Shown: piece after piece, positions 25,901-36,170 of the stretch
How the letters are laid out: every line of letters starts with the position of its first letter
Position numbering within the stretch: the first letter of the stretch is position 1
NCBI GenBank assembly: GCA_026874595.1
Contig: CM049314.1
Location: 61,857,300 to 61,921,299, forward strand
Source: Sipunculus nudus
Taxonomy: Eukaryota > Annelida > Sipuncula > Golfingiida > Sipunculidae
Direction of reading: 5' to 3'
Length of the DNA stretch: 64,000 nt
Position numbers and translations under genes: made by a program
Notes under the pieces: generated by a model
What the model was told of the DNA's origin: nothing
Database searches by the model: none
What the model saw: only the letters and a program-made list of their open reading frames with translations

Positions 25901-28900
25901 TTTTAAGCAACCAGTAACAGTAAACTACTTTTTAATTGGCTATAGTCCATTTCACCACCTGCTGTCCACCTGTTTTTTGTAGATAATTTACATAAAAGTT
26001 TATATTTTTCAATATTTTCCAAGAAAACAACATATGGAAGTGACAGCCTAATATGGCAGTTAAGAATTTTACCATAAATCCACCGTTTATGTTTCACAAC
26101 ATTTTAGTCTCTTTATCATGATCTGGCAGATATGATGTGTCCCTCCACAAGTAGCCATCTTTGTTTTACCTGGTTATATTTTTTGGAGTGTTTACATGAG
26201 ATCATCCAATCAGCAGCTGTCAGCTGAGGCTGTTTTTGCATGTGACCAATGACCTTGACCGCCATAAGTGGGTCTCATATGTTGTAAAATGTAGACTGAT
26301 TTCTCATATTTTCAGAAAATTCTGTTACTCAAATAAGGTATAAGGTAGGTATTTAGCTACCTTATTGATAATTAGGTTCTGTAATCCTCTCCTCTACACT
26401 ATAATTGTTTCTCTTGAAATGTACCTAATAAAAATTTTCATAGCAAAAAACAGGTGGACATGAGGGGATGAAATGGACTATAATATCAAACTACATGACA
26501 GTATCTTAAAACTGTTTTTTTTTGCTCAATCATATTTCTTTTCAACTTAAAATTGAATTTTAAACATTCTTATTTTAAACACTGACAGTTTGCCTTGTCA
26601 AGCATTTTAAGCATAATGTTAATTTTCAGTTATACTATTTAAGCTCATATATTCCTCTGTTCATAATCACTTTTTAAGAACTATGTGTTAATTTTTTTTT
26701 CAAATATTTACTGCTAAGATGACAGATTTCATCAAATATAAATGTGTTTGTCAGCACCAAACTTTAGATTTATAAATCTATAGATAATGCTGATATATAT
26801 TACAGGGACATATAGCTGAAATAAACACATCATTTGTGAAAATTTTCATGCATGTCAAGAGTTACAATACCACAAACTATTGTTTTCTTCATATCACTAA
26901 CTTTCGATGATATTTCAGGTATGAGAAACAAGAGGTTGCACTCAACTGTGGCATGATGTTACGTGAGTGTGCTCGCCATGAACCTCTGGCTAAGATAATG
27001 TTGTACTCGGAGAGCTTCTTCAACTTCTTCAGCTACGTGGAGGTTTCCACCTTTGATATTGCCTCTGATGCCTTCTCCACATTCAAGGTGTGTGTCAATT
27101 TTATGCCGATATCAAAGTGAATTAATTACGATTAAAAGTAGTGCTCTGTGTTATTTTATACAGGGGTCGTAATAATGCCTTTCCGCCTGTCTCAGACAGG
27201 CAAACACGTGCACCGAGAGGCATATTTCATTTTGTGCCAATCTGCTGGAAAGGTGAACACCTAAATTTTTTCCGCATTAGTAGCTGATAAATAGTAACAG
27301 ACATGACACAAAGGATTAAATATTTTACAGGTGGTGTTCCATCAACTCCCTATATTTCCCATATTCTTCTATAATTTCTTATATTTTCCGGCATTTAGGC
27401 TCTCATCTGATATATTTCCTGTTTTCTCACTGCACAATCCTGTTTCTGATATAAAACGGTTACTATTGAAAACAATTTGTTCTTTTTTGCTTACAAGTGC
27501 GCATGTAGGATGCATTTAAGATGGCAGAATCAGGTTTACACTGAGAGAAGTGGGATTGAAAGTTTTATGTGCTGGTAGGATGCATCTCTTACAGAAAGCC
27601 AAATCTTTCTGCAGAAAGGAAAACCTGTATTAATCTCTTTCCAATTGAAAGGTGAAAATTTCAAAGTATTACAATCCCTCTTATATGTTATTTTCTGGAT
27701 CGATTGCTATTATCTTTTTATTGGTCTAAAGGCAGGTTTTTGGCCCAAGGCACACATGCCGGTTCATAAGATTTTAAATCAAACAGACACATGTTATCAA
27801 CACAATAAACTGGGTATGGTGACTATGTTTCATGCAGTACCCCAGTGAAACACATCAACAGTGCACACACACACTGACACACACCTTCACTCAAACAGGT
27901 CTTAGTATGTACTCATGCAGGGTTTGTTTTCTGCTGGGCAGGAAGGTAATTCTGCCCTGCCAATGGCAGAAATAAGGCAGAAAACCATTCTGTCAGGCGG
28001 AAATAGCATATATAATTATCAAAATATAGTGTGTTTTTTCAAGAGGCAGTAATCATAATAAATCAAATGATTCTTTAAATACAAGCACTATTATTATTTA
28101 TTAAGAAAGAAGAGGAATTTTATTTTAATTTAGTCAAAGAAAATAATTTATGCCAAATGTGCCCCTCAACATTCTGTCATATTAAGAACTAATGTAATGT
28201 AAATGGTTGATACCTTTTTAGCGAACCTGTGAGCTTATGCGATGGTGCGGCGTCGTCCGTCGTGTGTTGTGCGTCGTGCGTCGTCTGTACGTTAACCATA
28301 GCTATCTCAAAAACGGTAGGAGCTAGCATCACCAAATTTTTTGTAAATAATCAGTCATCCAAAAAACTATATTGGATTTTGTTTATTTTTTTTCTAACTG
28401 CATTTTCTTAGATTTTATAGGGAAAAAGCTAAAAAAGCTTTAAAAATCTTCTTCTCTGAAACCGTCCGGCCAAATTGTCCAACATTTCACAGAAATGATC
28501 CCTGGAACAATCTTTCTCAAGTTTGTTCGAATGGTTCCAGTTCAGAGATTTTTGGCCGAGTTACAGGAGGTTGAACTTTGTTAACTGTGCAAAAAAGCAT
28601 ATTAAGATTTAAATCTCAGAAACGGCTGGAGCTATCATCACCAAATTTTATGCCAATGTTGATCACATAGGTCATATCTGAAATTGAGGTATTGGTGGCG
28701 CCACCTGCATCGGCCTTTTTTGTACGGGGTCATTAGTGCCTGTATCACACTGAGGGCTACAAAAATCTTCTCTGAAACCAAAATGTTTAATATTGCACAG
28801 AAATGATCCTAGGGTAGTGCTTTCTGAAGTTTGTTCAAATGGTCTCTTTTCAGTGACTTTTGGCTAAAATTATGGGAAGCTGAATTTAGTCATATGCCAT

Positions 28901-31900
28901 AACAGCCCATTTTAGCTAAGTGGCTACAAAGATCTTCTTCTCAAAAACCACTGGGCCAAATTCTTAAATCTCACACATTAATTATCCTCAGATGTTGATA
29001 ATTTAAGTTTGTTCAAATGGTTTTGGTTCAGTGCTTTTTGGCTGAGTTACGGGAAGCTGAACTTAGCCAGTTTGCTGTATCTTCCTATATGAGTTTAAAC
29101 TTGCGAAACGTTTTTTGACTGATGCCGCTGAAGCCAGTTTGTTAAATATTTTACAAGAATAATCCCTACAATAATTCTTATAATAATTGTCATTAATGGT
29201 TCCACATGAATGATTTTTGGCTGAATTATGGAGATTGAATTGAGTCATTTTACCATATATGTTAGCTGTGTGATGCTGTTACATCTAGCATGGCACCAGT
29301 TTACCAGCATCTATTACATCATGCCACTAGACATTTAGATTTCAGGTTATATTTGGTTAATATTGACAAGAAAGTTTTTTTTTAAAGCTTTTAAAAAATT
29401 TAGATTTATGATTCAAGTTATTCATCATACCAGGCAATGTTACAATCATGGATATTCAGCTCTCTGTGGCTATATAAAGACAACTGTACATGGATTATAA
29501 ATTATTGGTTTCCCTACTCAACTTAATTCAAGAATTTGCCATCAATGATATATATCTGTATTTTAATTTTGCATTCAGTATGCATCCGTAATAATTTTAC
29601 ATTTATTCCTGATTTTTTTTTTTTTATAAAAAGTCAGCTGAAAAGCATTTTGTATTGGGAAAATAAATATCAGTTATTTCAAGTAGGGACCACTTTTGTG
29701 TACAGATGGCAGCACTTGGTTTACCATTGGCAGATTGCCAGTACCTTGATGTTGGCCATTAGCCATGATATTGTCAGCTCTATAAATAGATTTGGCACAG
29801 TGCCAGGATTTGAAGAAGTGCAGCAAGGTATAGATCAAGAGTTCACTCAGTGCAGTAGCTGCATTCTATTTATAGCTTTGGCAGACTGCTCACTGCATCA
29901 TATTTGGCACCAAAGTTCAGCCTGAATCTATTTATAGCTTTGGCAGACTGCCAACTGTGTCAGATTATGTAACAGGTCAAGAATTCAATCAGTGCAGCCA
30001 GGTACAGGTCAAAAGTTCACTCAGTCTAGCCAGGTGCAGGTCAAGAGTTCACTCAGTGCAGTAGCTTGAGGCAGCAATTTGTCACAGGTCACTCGGGGGC
30101 AACTGCCTTACTCACCTAAGCCTTGTCAGCCAAGTGCATCAAACTCTGGGGAAGTTTGATGTATTGGACTGATACCTGTCTATGTGTGTTTGATGGTATT
30201 CTCATTTACAAGACAGGTGGTGCCACCTACATGGACTTTTGCAGTGTAAGCGCCTGCTTATTTCTATAGAGGAATTTGATATATCATCCTGAAATTGGTC
30301 ATATATATACCTATTGAATAGCTTTGTCGTATACAAGACTGGTGGTGCCACCTACAATAATTTTTGCACAGTGCGTGTCCCTGCTTATTTCTCGGGAGGG
30401 GTTTGACATATCAGTCTGACATTGGGCATATGTATATATCTCTTCATTGTATATAAGACTGGTGGTGCCAGCAACAATCATTGTATCCGCCAAAACAGAG
30501 TTTTGCGGATACTATGTTTTCAGTTGGACGCCGACACTGCTGCCATCCCCGCATAGGTTTCCGGAGAACTCCTCCATAATCACTGGGCAGAATTTTTTAA
30601 AATTCGGAATTATGACCGGTCAAATGTTGACTGCTGCGCCTTCATTTTTGGTTGACCTCTGACCTTTCCTCTCTGCCCAGCGTTCATTTGTGCGTCTATT
30701 TCCACACATAAACCAACATATCTCGGGAATCATTTGACCGATAAGGCTACAGATTTTGCACAAATGTAGCCCTTGAAAAGCTTTATAACATACACTAAAA
30801 CTGGTGGTGCCACCTGCAACCATTTTTGCACAGCGTCCATCTGTTCATCTGCCTTGGGATAAAATCACTCATATCTCGGCAGTGGTTTGAATTATCTGCG
30901 TAAAATTTTGCATTTTTATACATCTTGGACAGCTTTTGGATTTTGTGGTAGGTGGCGCAACCTACATACACATTTCGGCTGCAGACATCCAGGCTATTAT
31001 GCAACACACCTCACTCTATTTTTCCTTGCCACTCAATCCATGCCTCACTTCACCTTTCCTACTCTGATTTTGGCGGATACACATAGTCGCTTTTTGACTA
31101 CCCATATTCTAGTTTTTGTGTTGTGTGCACCCATGCCAGAATTGCAGCAGTGATGTTTGTTTAATTGTTTCTTGTTCTAAGTGTTTAGTACTTGCATTGT
31201 TTATATACATGTTACACATGTTCTTGAAAAGTAATGGTCCAGCATTGAAGCATTATACCTGGTGTAATCTCACTGCACAGGTTCGCAATAGGCATGTAGG
31301 CCTTGTTTTAAGATTTGCTGTTTGAGTTTCTTTTTCACAAGCTTTCAGGTGCTCAGCCCTCTTCCTAACATGGCAGATAAAAACTTTACATTATGTATTA
31401 ATGTAGTCTGTTACATTCCTGGGCATCATGTTACTGAGCACAGTTACCTCACGTGACCTGTGATGCTTGTCAATTTCATTTGTGGGGGGGGGGGGGGGGT
31501 TGGGGGTTTAGTCACTGAGCAAAGTGACATTACACAACATGCAGTACCTGTCAGTTTCGTTCCGGGCAGAGCGTCACTTAGCATATCGTATTCCAGGCTG
31601 ATATAAATAAGCAATTAATTCTCCTATCCTTTCTGGCATGATCCTTTATCTTTTTGGAGATTGGAAACACTGCGGCTGGTAAATAAATTAAGATACCAAT
31701 GCAAGAGTCTTGATAAGATCAGTGATTGCTGTGACCAATAAACATTAAGAATAAATGTGATTATCTAATTACAAGAATCAGTGCAGTAATTGATGGCTGT
31801 AATAATATTGATGTAAAAAATAAATGCAAGCTTCACAGATGTGGATATTTCTTATGCATATGTTGTAGGAACTTTTGACGAGACACAAGATCATGTGTGC

Positions 31901-33880
31901 TGACTTCTTGGAACAGAACTATGAAAAAGTCTTCACCCACTACCAGCGACTGCTCCACTCGGAGAACTACGTTACACGAAGACAGGCCTTGAAGGTAAGT
32001 AAGGCTACTGTGGAGGGAGGGAGGGAGGGAGGGTGAAGTTGAATGGGTCATTGTACCTCAGTACCTTCTTCAGTCAGTGAACTACACCTCAAGGAGACAG
32101 GGTTTTTTGTTTGAACCCTCATTTTCCAAATATTCACCCTTATTTTACCTAATTTATGCCTGTTTCAAATTAGTCATGTGAATGATCACTAGATATGTAG
32201 CCAGAATGATGGACAAGGAGAAGCAGGTATGTCTGAGTCTAGAACAGAGAAAATAGTGTCAAGTGTAAGAGGTTCAACAACCGTGGATTATCAGATTAAT
32301 AAACTATGGTTCACTTCATATTTGCTTGTTAAAAATTCACAATGTTCACTTCTTCATAGTTTCGCTTGGGTTTCATATTACATAAAAAGTATACATGGTA
32401 ATATTGAGGCTAAAGGCATAATATACGTGAGATTCATTTCAGCTTATTGCATAAATAGCTCTTCAACTGTGCACATGTCGTCATATTCAGAAAGATTATA
32501 TTGCTGGGATAATTTCCAGTTTGTGAATTTTGTGAATTTGAAACCCTCGCCAACAAAAAGCACAGTATTTCATTTTAGCATCTCATCACTCAGTCTGTAC
32601 TCTGTAACATAACTCTTTATTTAAAAAAAATGTCTTAAACATAGTCTTTTTAGTGAGGTATACATTTGTTCTTCTTCTAATACATGATGCAAGCTCTCAT
32701 TGTGTTCTCAGTTGCTGGGAGAGCTGCTATTGGACCGTCATAACTTCACGACGATGACGCGTTACATCAGTAACCCTGAGAACCTGAAACTCATGATGAA
32801 CATGTTGAAAGAAAAGTCCAGAAATATCCAGTTTGAGGCCTTCCATGTCTTCAAGGTCAGTCTGTGTTTATGTGTGCACATTTTTTGTGTGTCTGTGTTT
32901 GAGTTTGTCTGTAAGTCTTCATGTAGCATCAGTGATGTAGGACTCGAGTCTGGACGCGCGTCCACTTTTTTAAGGACTCAGACTTGGACTCAAGGGTCCT
33001 TGACTCGGACTTGTGCTGGAACTTGGAGGTAAGGACTAGAAAAATCAGGCCAAATCCATCTTGAGTCCAACAGAAGAAAAAATTGTCACATATTATAAAG
33101 ACTTTTAAATTGCTTTTTTTTAAAGTATATTTGTACTGGACATTGACTTAGACTTGGACCTGCACTCGGACTCGGATGGTGTGGACTAGCCTACATCAGT
33201 GTGAAGCAGGCTCAAACACTTGTGTGGTGCATACCACACACTTTTCCATTCTGCACTTTGCTAATACAAGAAATGATTTGTTAAATTTCGTTTCCTGCTG
33301 TTGTGGCTTACCTGAAGTTTTGCCATATGAGAATATATGGACACCTACAGCCATTGAGTATATTTGTAAACTGACCCTGCTGTCCATACACACTTCAGAA
33401 TTGTCTCTTGTGAAATTGATATTCTAATGCTCCACATCATTATCAGGAATTTGATGTAGGCCATAACAGGGGTAAGCCATATCCAGGGGCATCAATATAG
33501 GGGGGTGGGGGGTGGGCGGGTGTATATATCCCCCCCCCCCACTTTTTGGCAAGGGGGATGGTCAGTGTAATCATCCCCCATATAATATATAGAGAATTAT
33601 ATTTACATATATTGCAAATAAAATATATTTATAAATAGAATTACAGACTTTGGTTCCATTTATGAGTTAACTATGAAATATTTTATCTAAACCTGGTTTA
33701 TAATTAACTTATACTGGAAAAATAATACCTTATTTTCTAAAACCCTACACTTAATTGTAATATATTTGAAATTTGACTAAGTATATATATATTTAAAATG
33801 TGTCAAACATATGCTTATATATACAAAATGTTTCATACAAATGCTAAAAAGTTATATATATATAAATATATATATATATA

Positions 33881-33928
<48 letters not shown>

Positions 33929-34335
33929 TTTTTGTGTGTAAATCCCCCCCCCCCCGGGCGATAAATGGACCCCACTTGCTATATCAGATCATATCTGTGT
34001 GTATGTATTCATGTGAGTAAAAGGTCATAAGAGTAAAAACAACTCTGTTTGATCACTTTGATTGTTACAATGTGTTAACTCAGAGTGATGGGAAGAGTTT
34101 TCAAGGTAATGCAATTTGACTGTATTAAATAGCTTTTTTGTTATTATTCTTACAGGTGTTTGTGGCCAATCCCAACAAGCCCAAGCCTATACTCGACATC
34201 CTGCTCCGCAATAAGGATAAATTGATAGAATTCCTCACCAAGTTTCATACAGATCGCACAGATGACGAGCAGTTCAACGATGAGAAAGCTTACTTGATTA
34301 AACAGATAAGGGACCTGAAAGTCGACGATCACTAG
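22835..34335 (+). CDS. CAB39: CAB39/MO25 scaffold protein, complete 7-exon coding region (337 aa)
   Basis: The joined exons 22835-22945, 23972-24136, 24735-24853, 26919-27087, 31869-31994, 32712-32855 and 34156-34335 give 1014 nt, an open frame of 337 aa plus TAG. The product is recognisable as MO25/CAB39, the helical-repeat scaffold that binds the pseudokinase STRAD and activates LKB1 and also supports STK24/25/26-type GCK kinases in the cytoplasm. Family hallmarks seen: [11 protein letters not shown] start, [110 protein letters not shown] and DDEQFNDEK. Arg226 and Met259 fall where human MO25alpha has Arg227 and Met260, residues reported to contact STRAD. Length is close to the human protein (341 aa). 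All introns are GT-AG; all are phase 0 except the third (phase 2). The C-terminus (LKVDDH) is shorter than in vertebrates. No frameshift or stop is seen, so it looks functional. Confidence 0.98.
22946..23971 (+). other. CAB39 intron 1 (between coding exons 1 and 2)
   Basis: GT-AG intron of 1,026 bp. AT-rich, no embedded gene or repeat recognised. Confidence 0.9.
23972..24136 (+). CDS. CAB39: CAB39 coding exon 2 (55 codons)
   Basis: The acceptor AACTTACAG ends at 23971 and the donor GTACGC begins at 24137. It encodes residues 38-92, [20 protein letters not shown] through SRIDFE, phase 0 on both sides. Confidence 0.96.
24309..24336 (+). mobile_element. solo hairpin end of the GTATCCGCC family in CAB39 intron 2
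   Basis: GTATCCGCC followed by GGGGATAC gives the same terminal hairpin layout as the element ends at 30483 and 7127, but no matching right end follows within the intron. A truncated or decayed copy. The rest of intron 2 (24137-24734) shows nothing else. Confidence 0.6.
24735..24853 (+). CDS. CAB39: CAB39 coding exon 3
   Basis: The acceptor TTATAG ends at 24734. It encodes [20 protein letters not shown] through LQLTK plus two bases of a split Gly codon; donor GTAAAT at 24854 (phase 2, the only split codon in the gene). Confidence 0.95.
24857..25400. repeat. degenerate minisatellite in CAB39 intron 3
   Basis: Repeats of the word TAATAATTACAACAGTCCTG-GGTGTAACAG with spacing of about 30-40 bp, starting four bases after the exon 3 boundary. 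The donor GTAAAT (24854-24859) runs into the repeat. Confidence 0.7.
25401..26918 (+). other. remainder of CAB39 intron 3
   Basis: AT-rich intron without a gene. A CTCF-like motif on the minus strand at 25536-25549 matches the vertebrate 14-bp core at 13 positions. Confidence 0.6.
25536..25549 (-). promoter_or_regulatory. CTCF-like motif in CAB39 intron 3
   Basis: Minus-strand CCAACAGATGGCAC matches 13 of 14 core positions, the best match noticed in the window. Confidence 0.42.
26919..27087 (+). CDS. CAB39: CAB39 coding exon 4
   Basis: The acceptor TATTTCAG ends at 26918. One base completes the Gly codon, then [20 protein letters not shown] through DAFSTFK. The donor GTGTGT starts at 27088. 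With exon 3 this restores the frame exactly. Confidence 0.96.
27185..27201. other. perfect 8-bp-arm hairpin in CAB39 intron 4
   Basis: GCCTGTCT-C-AGACAGGC is a perfect inverted repeat with a one-base centre, about 100 bp into intron 4. Function unknown. Confidence 0.5.
27202..28218. other. CAB39 intron 4, proximal part
   Basis: AT-rich intron sequence without a recognised gene. A G/C-rich stretch with repeated GGCAGAA words lies at about 27930-28005. Confidence 0.45.
28219..29260 (+). mobile_element. GCGAACCTGTG-family element, left part with about 220-bp subunits
   Basis: The left end AGCGAACCTGTGAGCTTATG matches the short copy at 15853. A CGTCGTCCGTCG-type tract follows, then about four diverged subunits containing CACAGAAATGATCC, AGTTTGTTCAAATGGTT, TTTTTGGCTGAGTTA and GGGAAGCTGAACTT. 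GGTGGCGCCACC occurs near 28694. A matching right end appears at about 31170-31310, so this may be one long copy interrupted by other repeats. Confidence 0.6.
29800..30075. repeat. minisatellite in CAB39 intron 4
   Basis: Tandem words CAGGTCAAGAGTTCACTCAG-TGCAGCCAGGTA (about 33 bp, at least three copies at 29970-30060), preceded by two copies of TATTTATAGCTTTGGCAGAC. The open frame at 29536-29925 is a by-product. Confidence 0.65.
30170..30480. repeat. three about 122-bp tandem units with GGTGGTGCCACC
   Basis: The phrase AAGACTGGTGGTGCCACCTA (or a variant) recurs at about 30215, 30336 and 30457, each followed by TTTTTGCACAGTG or a related phrase and CTGCTTATTTCT. It directly abuts the element at 30483, which seems to have inserted into or beside the last unit. 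Confidence 0.7.
30483..31110 (+). mobile_element. hairpin-ended element, GTATCCGCC family, copy 2
   Basis: The left terminal hairpin has arms GTATCCGC/GCGGATAC (30483-30512). The right end has TTTTGGCGGATAC (31068-31080), inverse of the left GTATCCGCCAAAA, followed by an AGTCG...TGACT hairpin. One internal subunit with GGTGGTGCCACC (about 30801) and AGGTGGCGCAACCT (about 30950). A DR1 motif on the minus strand lies at 30653-30665. Shorter than copy 1 (1855-2912) because it has fewer internal subunits. Confidence 0.75.
31170..31310 (+). mobile_element. right end of a GCGAACCTGTG-family element
   Basis: GTTTAGTACTTGCATTG through TAATGGTCCAGCATTGAAGC and GCACAGGTTCGCAATAGGCA to AGGCCTTGTTTT aligns with the last 110 bp of the copy at 15852-16276. 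Probably the distal end of the element that begins at 28219. Confidence 0.6.
31311..31868. other. CAB39 intron 4, distal part
   Basis: No gene. Poly-G run at about 31484-31500. Confidence 0.5.
31869..31994 (+). CDS. CAB39: CAB39 coding exon 5 (42 codons)
   Basis: The acceptor TGTTGTAG ends at 31868. It encodes [20 protein letters not shown] through RRQALK (residues 189-230), including Arg226 at the predicted STRAD contact. The donor GTAAGT is a perfect consensus. Confidence 0.96.
31995..32711 (+). other. CAB39 intron 5
   Basis: 717-bp GT-AG intron. A (GGGA)n tract follows the donor at about 32014-32033. The 127-codon open frame at 32229-32612 is intronic and matches nothing I know. Confidence 0.8.
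32712..32855 (+). CDS. CAB39: CAB39 coding exon 6 (48 codons)
   Basis: The acceptor TGTTCTCAG ends at 32711. It encodes [20 protein letters not shown] through FEAFHVFK (residues 231-278), the most conserved stretch of the family. Donor GTCAGT at 32856. Confidence 0.97.
32931..33200. mobile_element. GACTTGGACT-rich MITE-like element in CAB39 intron 6
   Basis: AGTGATGTAGGACT at the left and AGCCTACATCAGT at the right are imperfect terminal inverted repeats, 270 bp apart end to end. The interior is made of GGACTTGGACT words, as at 5431-5766. No coding capacity. Confidence 0.65.
33488..33545. repeat. poly-G / poly-C low-complexity tract
   Basis: Runs of G then C within 60 bp in intron 6; a shorter G-rich run continues to about 33565. 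Confidence 0.7.
33780..33926. repeat. (TA)n microsatellite
   Basis: Nearly pure TA dinucleotides, densest at 33855-33926. The open frame of Ile-Tyr repeats through it is not a gene. Confidence 0.9.
34156..34335 (+). CDS. CAB39: CAB39 last coding exon (59 codons plus TAG)
   Basis: The acceptor TTCTTACAG ends at 34155. It encodes [20 protein letters not shown] through IRDLKVDDH and stops at TAG 34333-34335. Confidence 0.97.
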   Translation: MFVANPNKPKPILDILLRNKDKLIEFLTKFHTDRTDDEQFNDEKAYLIKQIRDLKVDDH

Positions 34336-34621
34336 GACCAGTGTTGACATCTAGTGCGAAAATTGCATCCTATCATCCCATATAGCCAATTTACTCACCG
34401 CCCCTCCTTTTAATACATTACGATGTGCTGCCCATATGTGAAGCACTGTGATGACTGGGTGATGTGCACGTTGGAAGTGAATTGGGATTTCGTTCACTGG
34501 AGGGAAAAGTGTTGGAGCCTGTGCATACATAGCCATTGCCTAAACATGCAGGGACAACAATCTGCTATATATATAATGTCTATATATACAACATGATAAT
34601 ATATATATATATATATTCATA

Positions 34622-34811
34622 TACAGTAAAATCTCACCGTGTAAAAGCTGGAAGGGAGTTGCATCAGAAAACTTATACAAGTATGATACAAGTAGGTTTA
34701 AATTGGTTAAAATTTAACTAGAGTTAACCAGAACTTGTAGCTTGAAACTTTACATTTATAAATAGGGTGTTTGACTGGAGAGAGTTATACGCAGTGAGAT
34801 TTAAGTGGGTA
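34622..34811. mobile_element. MITE-like element in the CAB39 3' flank/UTR
   Basis: TACAGTAAAATCTCACCGTG at the left is inverse to the right end, which reads TACGCAGTGAGATTTAAGTG before GGTA. The element is 190 bp and lies within TA-rich microsatellites on both sides, consistent with TA target preference. It starts 287 bp after the stop codon, upstream of the first AATAAA. Confidence 0.7.
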
Positions 34812-34988
34812 TATATATATAAATATATATGTATATAAATATATATTTATATATATATATTATTTGTAGATAAGTAGTTATGAAATTAATATCCATCCTA
34901 ATTAACAATATGTACAGAAATACACACAGACACACGTACACAAGTATACACTGGTATATATGTGAGTAAGGATGTACAGGTATTCCAG

Positions 34989-34994
34989 AATAAA
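34989..34994 (+). promoter_or_regulatory. candidate polyadenylation signal AATAAA
   Basis: First canonical AATAAA after the CAB39 stop, 654 nt downstream. Its use would leave a 3'UTR that contains the MITE at 34622-34811. Assignment is by motif only. Confidence 0.4.
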
Positions 34995-35518
34995 ACCAGT
35001 GGTCCATCCATGAAGCATTAACAAGCCAGTAAATTTCAGGTGTGAATAGTTACTTAACAAACCAGTCATTGGAGAGGCCTTCCAATTAACATGGCTTCCA
35101 TCTACACATTGTATAAATCATGAAAAGCAAGGCATATCGATGATTAGGGTTGCTGGTTGTCTTTGGCATCTTACAAACAACAACATGACACTTTAATGTA
35201 TCTGGCATATTACTGTGGTTGGTTTTATATTCCGAAATATTTCAGTTTTATGATATTTATGAGTGTGAAAATTGTAGAAAAGATACTTGAATGAAACAAC
35301 CCATTTGCACAGCTTAGCTGTTATATATGATATAATGACCATATTGGTGAATTGTCCCATAACTCTGTCCGCTAAACAGCTGTGTTGCAGTGCTTTAAAT
35401 TAGGACGTTCAAGAAAAACATTAATTACTCTCCAGCCCAAAGTTAATTATTTGGATCATAACTACTGCTGTGCAAGTGAATGAAGAAAAGCATAAGATTG
35501 TATTCATGTTTATTACTA

Positions 35519-35529
35519 AATAAAATAAA
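35519..35529 (+). promoter_or_regulatory. overlapping pair of AATAAA signals
   Basis: AATAAAATAAA gives two overlapping signals about 1.2 kb past the CAB39 stop. It is an alternative distal poly(A) site for a longer 3'UTR; motif evidence only. Confidence 0.35.
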
Positions 35530-36156
35530 ATCTTATATTCACAGTTTAGGTTTCTGTTGATATTGTTAAAAGGAAATCCTTGCAAAACACCAAGAAATAA
35601 TGCCAAATTTCAAAATGGGCAATATGCAGCCAACCACAGTATAAGAATTGGGTGGTTTACTTTCATCTTGAACAACTGTATATTTAAAGAGGCCTATTTC
35701 GTTAAAATGTGTTTTAATGAGTAAAGGTAAGCTTTTGAATCTCTTAGATATTATGTGAAAAAAAAAATTACTTTGCCTATTTGCTAACTCAAAATATGGT
35801 TTACTCTGTTGGAAGCAGGTTTGGGTCAGGTAAAGGGCTCTGTTATTGAGTATATATGCTTCATCTTGTGACCAAAGAAGTACAAGTACAGGAATTATTC
35901 ACTGGACATTCGTACAAATGTTTGTATGAACATAATTACAATCCTGTTTCCTATTAATTTAAATGTGTGTAAATACACATTTTGACCTATACTGGAAATG
36001 TGATATAGTACATTATTGGCAAGTACAAAACTGCTGAATACAAGTACAGAGCCAGTAATCAGAATTTTGATTTTAGTACAATTAACAAGTGCTAGTACTT
36101 GGTGCAAGTAGTGCGGTTTGGCCCAGCAGCTGCACTTCTTTGTGTACAAGGTGTTA

Positions 36157-36170
36157 ACGCCATCTGGAGG
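36157..36170 (-). promoter_or_regulatory. CTCF-like motif
   Basis: Minus-strand CCTCCAGATGGCGT matches 12 of 14 positions of the bilaterian CTCF core CCASYAGRKGGCRS. Motif only. Confidence 0.4.

Noticed and set aside
32229-32612. 127-aa open frame in CAB39 intron 5 as a nested gene
   Set aside because: No domain recognised, AT-rich codons, no splice signals linking it to the gene.
33811-34020. 69-aa Ile-Tyr repeat open frame
   Set aside because: Translation of a (TA)n microsatellite within an intron.
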